Source of the DNA: Brachynemurus nebulosus
Taxonomy: Eukaryota; Arthropoda; Insecta; Neuroptera; Myrmeleontidae
Direction: 5' to 3'
NCBI GenBank assembly: GCA_035578155.1
Contig: JAPWDM010000001.1
Location: 7,590,670-7,654,669 of the forward strand
Length of the DNA: 64,000 bases
Numbering within the stretch: the stretch's first letter is position 1; each line of letters starts with the position of its first letter. Below, one piece after another: positions 26,901 through 38,900 of the stretch. The position numbers and the translations under genes are program-made. The notes under the pieces are model-generated. The model was not told where the DNA came from and ran no database searches. It saw nothing but the letters and a program-made list of their open reading frames with translations.

Positions 26901-29900
26901 ACAATCAGGTACAGTAAATGTATAAGTGCTTGTCTGTGAACTAACGGCATTCAATGCAACGCCGTTCTATCTTTGTCTATGTCATTTTGATATGTGAAAT
27001 AAAAGAGATAGGTATTATAAACAATATTTCTCTTTACTCTTGTGACCCCTCTTAAAAGTGCCATAAATTGACGTATAATCAATACAAGATAACCCTAGTG
27101 CAATTTCTGGCCGGGGGGCCTCGTAAATGATAAAAAGTACAGATTCCGGTCGAATTGAATGAATTATGCAGAAGCGCTAAATGAATTTAATCCTGCTTTT
27201 TTAATTCCCAAATTCCATGTAGTTTGGGAAGTTATAGCTTACAAAACCAAAATTCCAACAACTTTTTACTGATAAAAACTACAGAATTTTTATTTACACT
27301 TACAGTTTTATTATTGTCAGAAAGAGGCTTAAGTAATATTGTTCAATGGTTAAAGGATATGGTTTGGAAAGAAAATCACCAATAATTACTAATACAAATT
27401 AATTATTTATTTTGCGACGTTTCGAAACATACAGTTTCATCCTCAGGCAGACTGTTTTATTATTGGAAAATCATGACTTCCATGGCCACTCGCTTCTATC
27501 CACACTTGATCCTACACGTTTAATTTTGATAAAAATGCAAAGTATAACATTGAAAACCTAAAATTATTTCCCAGATTCATCATTCTAGCATATTATTTAT
27601 GGTTTTTGAGGTCTTAAAGAATTTTAGGAAACTTGATGACGTCATCATATTAAAAAATGTATTTTTCCTCAAATCAGGTTCTGTGAGTCAAAGTAACTTA
27701 TATTGAATCAAACTTATCATTTGAACTTTTCATTTTTGCAATCAAAATGATAAAATTTCTTTCAGAAATGTGACTGACTCGGCAGAAGCCTTTTTTCTAG
27801 CGGCCTTAGATACCTAATTTTAGTAAAAATAATGCAAAGACCGACCTCAAAAACTTATGTTCGTTTCGTTCTTAAATAAAAAAGAGAATCGTTTACCCTT
27901 CTTCACTTAAGTATCTTTGGGTATATCTAATTCGATTATTAATAAATCTTTCCTCTTTTTAGAAGGCCTAGAAAAGTCAACATCAACAGTAGAAAGTACT
28001 TCTGAAATCACTACTGAATCTGAAAACAAAACATCTGTCTCTACAGAAGCCTTCTCAACAGAAACTTCAGAAAGTGTCAGTTCATTATCAAGTGAGAAAA
28101 CTAGTTCTACTGCTACAGGTCCTATGGAAACTACTGTCACTAGCGGTACCTCATTATCAGAAGAAACATCCGAAAGTGTCACCGGACTTTCAACTGAAAT
28201 TTCAAGTTCCAGTGCAACCAGTGAAATATCTTCAGAATCTCCAGTAACAGAAATATCATCTCCACGAACTGAAGGTTCAAGTGAAGTGTCAGAAGTCACT
28301 GAAGAAACAAAGATGGAAACATCGAAATCTTGGGAAACAACAATTAAAGAACTCGTTACAAAGAAACCTAGAAAATGCAGGAGGAAACCGGCTTGTAGAA
28401 AGTCTAAATTTGGTTGTTGTAGCGATCGTAAAACTCCGGCTAAAGGTCCATTCCAACAAGGTAATACTTATAAAAACGTAATACTTATCTTTTTGATTAT
28501 AATTTTCGAACAAAAAAATTTTTTAGGATGCCCTACTCCGAAAACTTGTAATGAAACAAAATACGGATGTTGTGCTGATGGTGTTTCAGTCGCTCAAGGA
28601 CCCAACTTCAAAGGATGTCCGCAATTGCCTTGCAATGAAACACTGTTTGGATGTTGTCCTGATAATGTAACAGCCGCTGAAGGAAACGATTTTGAAGGAT
28701 GTAAAAAAGAACCACCTCCGCCTGAATGTGTTAATTCCAAGTAATTCAGATTTTAAAATAAATTTAAATATTTTTTTTTAAGTCTGCTTTATTGTAACTC
28801 CAATAATTATTTCTTATTATTATTTTGATTTAAAGATTTGGTTGTTGTCCTGATAATATTACTGAAGCTTCTGGTCCAGACAACGAAGGGTGTCCAGTCA
28901 ACTGTACCACAACTGAATTTGGTTGTTGTCCTGATGGAGTAAAACCAGCTAGTGGTAAAGATTATGAAGGCTGTGAAATAGGTAATTGAAGTATATTTTG
29001 AAGTCAAAATGAGTTTGTAAAATTCGGGGAACACATTTCATGAACTGACATATGTTCAAAAGAGTCCAAATACTACATAATATTTCAAATGTTATTGGTC
29101 AATTTTTTGTCTCAGATTTTTTTAATATTAATAGATTTGAGCGTTACTTTATGGTATTCCATATTTGTAAATAATAAAGAAATATTTTACTTTGCAAAAT
29201 ACCACTTTTATTTTTGAAACTGTGACAATATTGTTTCGAACCGTTAGTTCATTTTCAAACAGAATAAAATTTATATTCAATACATGCGCTTATATACTAA
29301 TTTTTATCTACCTATACTTATGAAGGGGAGTGGTATATGGTGTGAAAGTAGAGGGGGCGGGGGTAGTGGGAGAATCCGAAAAACAAGAAAAACAAGATTA
29401 CATTACATGTGACAAATGCGAGCAAACACGTGACAAAAGATTGAAATTGACAAACAAACAATATTACAGAAAATACAATTTTAAAAGTTTAATTAAATTA
29501 TAATATTGAAAATAAAGTTGAACTGTAGATATCGGTGTAGTCATTTAAAAGGTGATCGGAGTTATGTTTATTTATTTCTATTGCTTCTAGGATTGTTAAC
29601 TTCTGTCCTTTGTTTGCCTCGTGTAGCACGGTAATTTCCCGTTCTGGTGTGTGTCCGGTATCAAGTAAATGCCTCGCAAAAGCAGAGTCGGATTTCTTAT
29701 TCCTATAGGATCTGAAATGCTCTGCTCTCCGGGTTTCAAAGTTTCTGCCAGTTTGACCGATGTAAAAACTATTACAGTCTTGGCAGTTTAATTTGTAGAT
29801 ACCCGATTTTTTAAGTTTATCAATTTTTGTTTTATTGTTATATATTAAGTTTCCTAGATTAAAGCCTGATTTAAATGCTACATTTATGTTTGATTTTTCT

Positions 29901-32900
29901 AGAATTTTTTTAATTTTATCCGATATATTACCAAAATATGTTATAGTTTTAAAGTTAGTTTTTAGTTCTGATTTAACGGAGGGGTAAATTTCTTTTAAAA
30001 TTTGTGTAACTAAAAACTAACTTTAAAACTATAACATATTTTGGTAATATATCGGATAAAATTAAAAAAATTCTAGAAAAATCAAACATAAATATAGCAT
30101 TTAAATCAGGATTCAAAATATTAATCTTGGAACTCTTTTGAACATAATATATCGATTGATAAAATGTATTCCTCGAATTTTGCGCAGTTGCTCAGATTAC
30201 TTAATTTTAACCGGAAATACTTTTAGAAGTCACAACCGTAACCGAAATGCCTTGCGAAAATACGACCTATGGGTGCTGTCCAGCTGGTACTAGTGCAGCA
30301 AGTGGTGAAAATTATGAAGGTTGTAGTGAAATTAAACCAGACATGTGCACAGAATCTTACTTTGGATGTTGTCCGGATAATAAGACTGCAGGTACTGTGT
30401 TTCTGAATTATAATAATAAAAAGAAAAAACTAAATATTAAAATTTAATTAAAATATATTTGAAGCTTTGGGTGAAAACATGGAAGGATGTAGATTGCCTT
30501 GTGACGACACACCATTTGGTTGTTGTCCTGATCGTAGTACACCCGCTCATGGTCCTAACCAAGAAGGCTGCTGTTTGACTACACCTTACGGATGTTGTCC
30601 TGATAATATACTACCTGCTCAAGGACCAGAACTTGAAGGTATTACCTATTTCTTTTGAAACAGGTATTAAAGACGACTCTTAAAAATATTTTCGTTTATT
30701 CTCACAGGATGTGGTTGCCAGTATAGTATTTTTGGCTGTTGTCCTGACAATAAAACAGCTGCTAGAGGTTACGACAATGAAGGTTGCGGATGTGAATATA
30801 CACCCCATGGATGCTGTCCCAATAAATATACTCCAGCTGCAGGTCCAAACTTTGAAGGTTGTCCATGCTATACCTTCCAATTTGGCTGCTGTGACGATGG
30901 TGTTTCAGTTGCAATTGGGCCTCGAAAACAGGGTTGTGGTTGTCAAAACACAAAATACGGATGTTGCTCGGATGATCACACTCCAGCCAGTGGTCCTAAT
31001 TTCGAGGGATGTGACTGTGCTTCATCTAAGTTTGGATGTTGTCCGGACGGACAATCAGAGGCACAAGGTGCAAACTTCGAGGGATGCTTGGACGTACCCG
31101 TCAATCAACAGGACGCTTGTAAACTTGATAAAGATCGAGGTCCTTGCCGCAATTACACAGTTAAATGGTTTTATGATATGGAATACGGTGGTTGCTCTCG
31201 TTTCTGGTACGGTGGTTGTGACGGAAATGATAATCGTTTTAGAACTCAGGAAGAATGTAAATCGGTTTGTGTCGAGCCTCAAGGAAGAGATGTGTGCAAA
31301 CTGCCCCAAGTTAAAGGACCTTGTGAAGGTTATTATCCCACGTGGTACTATGACAAGGATCGGAAACAGTGTGGACAATTTATTTATGGCGGCTGTTTAG
31401 GTAACAACAATCGATTCCAGACAAGAGAGGAATGTCTTGAACTTTGTGTACCTACTGAGATTAAAGGTAGGAAATCTACTGTATCAATTGAATGAATCCA
31501 CAAACTAATTAATTTATGAAATATTTTAATTAGATGTTTGCGAGCAACCAAAAGAAGAAGGTCCTTGTAATGGAACATTCGAACGATGGTACTACAATTC
31601 AGAAGCAAAATCTTGTGACAGATTTACTTATGGTGGTTGTAAAGGAAATGGAAATAATTTCCTTACAGAAAATGCTTGTCACCTAAAATGCTTAGAACCA
31701 GGACGTCAGAAAGGTATCTTTATATGTATCATTGTCTATTGAACTTGAAATACATTAGTCTAAAAATTTGATACAACTGCATGACCTGAATTAATAAATA
31801 AGTCCTCTGCAATGATCAATTAATTTTCCTTTAACAAAAAACAATTTTTATCATAGGCGTAGCCAAAGGGAACACTAGTGAGCATGATCTTCAGTAGAAA
31901 ACGATCAAAATAAACCTTTTTTTACAGAACAACGTTTGTAGAAAGTTCCTCGATTCCCCCTAGGCCAATTCTAGAATAATTTGCTGGCTACGCTTATGAT
32001 TTTTAATTAAACATAATCTTTGTGTATAAAATAAATATAATTTTTTAATGCAAGTTGCTATTATCGAGTTAATGCAAAGAAATATAAACTCCAGATAATA
32101 TCCAATGTATAAAAATGCAGCTCATTTCCTCGTCAACTATTCTACCGTTAAATTTTGACTAGTATCAAAAGTATCAAACCTCCAGTTAGCTTTGAAAAAA
32201 TGGAAACAGACAGCATAAAAAATACAGATGGTTCTATATGATTTTGATCAAAGCCTGGTAGGAATTTAATTAAAATTCCAAAAAAGTCTTCCAGTTTTAT
32301 CATTACAAATTAAAATTAGTTAATTGTAAAAATTTTGTTTTTGAAGTTAGTAAGTATGGCTGACATAAATTTTGATACATTTTTCAATTTTTAATTAAAA
32401 TTAAATTACTGAAATACTGTACGTTAGTTGATCTTATTCTTTGTTCCTATAAAGTTTTTCAAAAACAGTTTTTTATTATTTAATCTTTAGCAGAAGATAT
32501 TTATTTATTCTATTAAGTGTTAGTTTTCGGTGTCTTGGGGGAATTCCCTCATAAACTGCGTGTTAAAAAAATAATTTAAAAAATGTTTACCTCCTAAACT
32601 AACTATAGATACGTCAGAATTGGTTAAAACTTTGATAGGTACTTTTTGCATATTATATATACTAAAAAATAACAGATCCAAAAATCATTCATAAATCGTA
32701 AGAATGCTCTATAGTACGTCAGCCCCGTTAATACTATATTTTTGAAAATTTTCATCAACGAGGAAATGATGCTTCATTATTTTACATTGAACTGCCCGCC
32801 TAATATAACAGATATTCTTAAAATGTTTGCTACAATTTGATAACATAAATAATTTATATTAATCACGGTGAATGGTGCTTACTTTTCTATTTGCATGAAA

Positions 32901-35900
32901 ATTTAGATGAATGTCAATTACCAAGAGAAGTAGGTAATTGTACAGAAAAATTACCTAGATGGTTCTTTGACGCATCTGAAAATCGTTGCATGCCTTTCTA
33001 TTACACTGGTTGCGGTGGAAATGATAACAATTTTATGGACAGACGGCTTTGTGAAGAATATTGTCCGCCTAAAATTGGTAATCAATTTTTGAAATGTATG
33101 TTTTTAACTCACTTATTATTGCACGTAACTTTATTTTTATTTAGAGCAAGACCTTTGTTATTTGGCTGCCGATGCCGGTGAATGTTATAATTATGTTAAC
33201 CGTTGGTATTATGACACTAAAGAGAAACGATGCATGCCATTCTATTATGGAGGATGTGGCGGTAATCATAATAATTTCTTGACAGAAACAGAATGCCAGA
33301 ACCGTTGCGAACAGCCGCCTGAAGAGAAACCAAACGTTGTGGAACCATTCCGAAGTGGTATGTATTTCACACCCCAACACAAGCTTCAACAAATTTTCAA
33401 AATTTATTCGATTTCAGATTTTTGTTTCCTACCTCATGAGACGGGTCCCTGTAGAACTTCAGTTCCAAGATGGTATTATGATAGTCGACTTGGTGTTTGC
33501 AAACAGTTTATCTATGGAGGTTGTCACGGAAATCAAAATAACTTTCAAACTCGTGAAGAATGTCATCAACATTGTGGAAATGTTCAAGGTAAGAATAACT
33601 GATCGGAAAAGTGAAGTAAGTATTAATCGGCGCCAGGACCGAATTTAGTTCTTGAGACCATAAATCCAACAAAATTTTGCACCTTTGTCCCTGTATAAAC
33701 TTAATGTAAACCTACTAATTTTTAAGTAAAATAATTGAAAGGTAAAAACTGTGTGGCGTCCCTCGATGTTTCGACCTCAATGTAAAACTTAATCGATTCT
33801 TATAACCCTCAAAGAAAGGCTTATTTTTATTTACTCAAATTTTATTTCTGGTCAACAAGTTTTCCGACCACTTGGTCTACAATGTAATTAATAAATAGAG
33901 AAATGTTTAAAAGCAATTTTTTAATTTTAAATAGAATTCTTGTAGCCTGGAATCATTCCCACTGTTAGTTGAAATAACATTAAATCATGTAATATGAAAT
34001 ATCGTTTTTCGATAACTTGGTCTACAATGTGATTCATATTATCGATGTTTTTTTAACCATTAGAGAAATGTTTAAAAGCAATTCTTTAATTCTAAATATA
34101 ATTCTTTTAGCTTTGAATCATATTCACCGTTAGCTGGAATAACGTTATGTCGTGTAATATGAAATGTTGTTTTCTGACCACTTGGTCTACAACGTAATTC
34201 AAATAAATATCGATACTTTCGTAAGCAATAGAGAAAACATTAGGTGTAATATAAAATGTCGTTTTCCGATCATTTGGTCAACCATCTATCCATAAAGTTA
34301 GCTCAGCCGTTTTCTTTTTTTTTTTTTCAAACAGAATAATTTGCTGTATTGTGCTAGACATATTGTGCTATCATGTATCCTAAATAAAAAAGCTAAATCC
34401 CTAAAACTGCTTTTTTACAGCGAAAAAGAAAAAAGGTGATGCTGAATTGTGCTAAACGTGTGCTATTATGTGCCATAAATGAAAATACTAAATTTCAAAA
34501 CATATACGATTTCAATCGCCAAAAACCTTCTTTTTACTCGTACATAAAGCTAGTCCCGCTATTTCCTTTTTTAAAAAGGAAAAAATAAGAATTGTAATTA
34601 TTTTTGTAATTCACTATAATTCACACATCTTTCTATGGCCTGCTGCGATACTTTCGCGGACCAGCGGTTTAGAAACGCTGATCTAGAGACTGTAACCCAC
34701 ACAAAACCTGAAAATTTCATCAAAATCAATCGAAGAATTCCAGAGTTACGCGCGTTGGAAACACAAGTTAAATTTTTTATTCTGGAGGGAAAAATTTGCT
34801 TATCTCACAAGTGATTATAGTGCGTCCGATCCGTTACTTTGATAGATTCGGAACCAAGATACTTTGACTATTTTTAACACACTAAATACCAAAAACTAAA
34901 ATTCTCCTCTTTTTTTTAGATATCTGTACATTACCAAAAGTGGTTGGACCTTGTGACGGAACTTATGAACAATGGTATTATGACCAGTCATCTGACACCT
35001 GCAAACCGTTTGATTATGGTGGCTGTCAAGGTAATGATAACCGTTTCAATGACAAAGAAACGTGTGAAATGAGATGCCAACGTCAACCTCAAACTCAGCG
35101 ACCAGAACCAACACCTGCACCCACGCTACAAACAACTCGTTCAAGTGTATTAAGGAGACCCGAAGAAATTTGTTACGCTGCTGTAGATCCAGGAAACTGT
35201 TCTGAAAGTATTACTGCCTGGTACTATAATCCTGTTACCCAGAAATGTGAAGTATTTATATACACTGGCTGTGGAGGAAATGCAAATAAGTATGAAAGTG
35301 AGGAACACTGCGAAAGAAATTGTGGCAGATTTAGAGGACAAGGTATAAAAAACAATATTTAACAATTAACAGTAACTAAATTCCGAATTTCATAGATCGT
35401 CTAGTAAATCATCCTGTTAAAATTGAAGAAAGTTTGAAGTTTGAATTGAGAAAAATAAAATCTATTTTTATTCTTATTTTTAAAGAAGAAATTAACAGTT
35501 CTCCATAGCGACGCAATGAAAGTACACAGTCATAATTTCAAAAGCCACGAGTAGGGAGCTGAGCGGGTTCTAGCACACACTACGTCGTCAGAAGTATGGG
35601 GAGACCTTGACTGAAGGTGTGCCCACACTTTTGACACGATACTGTACTTAATGTTGTGATACACTGCCGTATCAAAAGTGTGGGCACTGCCTGGGTTAAG
35701 GTTTCTCCATACTTTTGACGACATACATTTAGTGTGTACTAAAACCCTCTTATCCCTTCTACTGTCGCGAGGGCGAAACCGCGGGTAGATGCTAGTATTA
35801 TATAAATTTCAATTGTAATTACTATTGATTTTGAATTTACAGTTTATTGTAAATTCTCCCCTCCCCCATATTTGTTTTTATGCTCTTGAAGATTGTCCAG

Positions 35901-38900
35901 TTTTGACAAACGAATTTATTACGCGAACTGTGAATTCCCCAAGCAGTAACCGTAACTTATTACTAATTACTATTTATAAATACAGATGTATGTAAATACC
36001 CACGAGATCCAGGAAGCTGTCAAAACTATGTGCAAAAATATTACTACGACTATACAACCGACACTTGTCAAGAATTTTATTATGGCGGATGTAACGGAAA
36101 TGGAAACCGATTCAGCAGTCTTAGGGAATGTGAATCAATATGTAAGCCGGCAGAAAGAGGTGTTCCACAAAAGACATCAGCTCCTCCTATAAGTCGAGAA
36201 GGTAACTATTAATTTAATAATTATTTATCATTTATCTCTTTCTGTTAACGTTCATAAATGTTCAAATGATTCATTTTTTTTTATTGAAAATTAAAATATT
36301 TAGCTCTATGCACGCTACCAGTAGAACCAGGAAATTGTGGCGGCGGATACAAAAGATGGTATTATGATGATGAACGTGGAATTTGTATTCCATTTATATA
36401 CACTGGTTGTTCGGGCAATTATAATAGATTTAAAAGTTTCGAAGAATGTATTAATTATTGTGTTAACGGTACACAACCAGAGGCACCGACACGTAAGTCT
36501 CTGGAAAAATGAGAAAAAATTTACAAAAAAATAAAAGCTTTTAGTAATAATAGTAGTTTTGAATTTTTCTGTAGAGCTTCTTTATATTTTTTTTAGCTTA
36601 CAGCTTATTTTTTTAGTTCATGCTAGTACCGAAGAAAAAAGTTAGCGTTAGTTTTTAAGTGATGGATTTTTTAGTATATTTTATGTTTAGAAATACAATA
36701 AAAAAAGAATTTTGGAAATCTGTTAACTATAAATGAGATTTGAGAGTTGATGAGAGTTTCCAATTTTTTTTTATACCTACTTATAATAGACTATTTATTT
36801 AGTTTGAATTTTTTTGTAGAGCTTCTTTATTATTTTTAGCTTTCAGTTTATTTTTTAGTCCACGCTAGTACCGAAGAAAAAAATTAGCATTAATTTTTAT
36901 GTGGTAGATTTTCTAGTATGTATTCGATCTTAGAAAAACAATAAAAAAAAATTTAGAAATCTACTGACTATAAACGGGGTACGAGGTTTCTGTTTAATTT
37001 TTTTTTTTTTTTTGTAGAGCTTGTCTGTTATTTTGAGCTTTTAGCTTATTTTTATTTATTTATAATCTGAAAGTATGTAGCTTATGATATAAGTATCGTA
37101 GTAGTAAATTTGCTTCTTTAGATATAGAAAAGTACAACTATTTGTTTAAATAGATTACTGTAAATTATTATTTAAGGGGTAACACCTACGTAACTGTTCA
37201 AAAATGATCTGTATATTTGGGGATTTTTTTATACCTTTCTCAAGAGCACTTTTGAAAAATTACTCTTATGTTATTCATATTGAAAAGTACGAAAAAAAGT
37301 TTATGGAAAAAATTTCTTTACTTCAATATTCAGAGAAGTAGAGAGTCGTTTTAAAAATTAATTAATTAATTTTTAAGAAAATGACAGTGCTATTAAAAAT
37401 ATTTTTGGAAAAACTTGTATTATAAGACCACTTCCAACTCAAACAGTTTTTAACTCATCAAAAAAAAAAAAAAAATCTTATGTACTTAGAACTATCTTAT
37501 ATAATAGGTATATAAGATAGTATATAAAATCTTATATACTATCTTATATACCTAGAAAATTTATAAAACTCGGTTAAAATTTTAAAATCAATTTTTTTAA
37601 ACTGCAAAATTATAATGGTCGTGGGCTTTGAAAAAATTTGGGAAAAAACATGTTTAAAAAATTTGAATTTACTCTTGGAGCGCACATTTCCAGAAGTTTA
37701 CTGCATTTTTGCTTCCAAATCTACCAAGATAACAAAAACATTATAATCACTTTCGCGAAAAGAAAATTTTTTCCTGCAAAATCAGAGTTTTCCCTCTTAT
37801 TCTATGTTTCAGAGCTTCCTGAATCTTTTTTTGTTCCGTATCAATCTGTTTATCCGTAAAACCTAGATGATCCCCTATGAATTTTATTCCAATCAGCACA
37901 TGCGCAAATATGGCATCGATTAAATGCCAATATTTTATTTAGTATTCGTCCCATAAAATTTGAGGGAGCACTCAAGCAGGTTACGAGTACAAGAAAGTCT
38001 ATTGTGGCACCTTTCTGACAGTAAATTTTTGATTTCGAAACAGACATTTTTTTGTTTTGTAGTGAATTTTAGAATCCATACTTAAGGTATACCTAAAACC
38101 TGTCTGCCAGTTTACGATTCCAAGACCATAGACATACTTTCTAACAACAATATTTTCTTTTTTCTTTTTTCTCACTAATTTTACTCGAATAGTTTAATAT
38201 GCTCTCCATAGACTTCGACGCAAGTTCATTTTGAAGATATAAAACATTTATACTTCATCTCCAAGACCTTAATGTGTAATTTTAAAGAAATAATATTTTT
38301 CAATAATACGGTACTTGACTGTATTTAAAATTTGTGTCAAATGTTAAATAATTCTATGCATTATCATTACATATGTCAAATTTTAATGATGAAACATAAA
38401 AAGATTTGATAACTATTTAGAAATTTTATTTTGAAAATCGCCATTTTTCAACAAATATTCAAATTAGTGAAAACGCGCTATTTCTTGAAAATGACGTAAC
38501 ATTTTGTAGCTAGATATGTCGATTTTGATAATTTTCATCGGTGAGATGAAATTGTGTTTTCTTTTGAATATTTCTATTAGCTTATATATATAGTAATAAT
38601 AATCGACCAGAATTCAAATAAATACTTGCTTTTACTTTGACATTTTATGAATATAATCAAAGTTTTGAGGTTATAAATATTGACATTTAGTTGCTTCAAA
38701 CTGTGACGTCACTATAGTTAGGTGTTTTTCCCGCCTTGTTTTCATTTAAAATTGTAGGGTTATTTTTTTTAATGATTTTTTACAGAATCTGTCGAAAATA
38801 AAAAAAAAAAAATCACTTCTTTAATATGGAAAAACAATGCTTTTAGAATATTTTTGTAACTTCAGTCAAGAACCCTATTCTGCATAGGTGTTACCCTTAA

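Larger units (their letters stand above)
29051..30146 (-). mobile_element. 5'-truncated Penelope-like retroelement in a papilin intron, antisense
   Basis: The insert fills the intron 28982-30226. It contains a GIY-YIG endonuclease frame, a 3' hammerhead-like motif and, at its upstream side, a head-to-head inverted partial copy (30011-30109 mirrors 29866-29964). Similar sequences in inverted orientation, TATGTTCAAAAGAGTCCAA at 29051-29069 and its near complement at 30127-30146, flank the whole. The reverse-transcriptase part is absent. Inverted and truncated copies are usual for Penelope elements. Confidence 0.75.

Noticed and set aside
26420..26954. Long open frames in other frames over the Ser/Thr-rich exon
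   Set aside because: They are shadows of biased Ser/Thr/Glu codons; the papilin frame has full splice and domain continuity.
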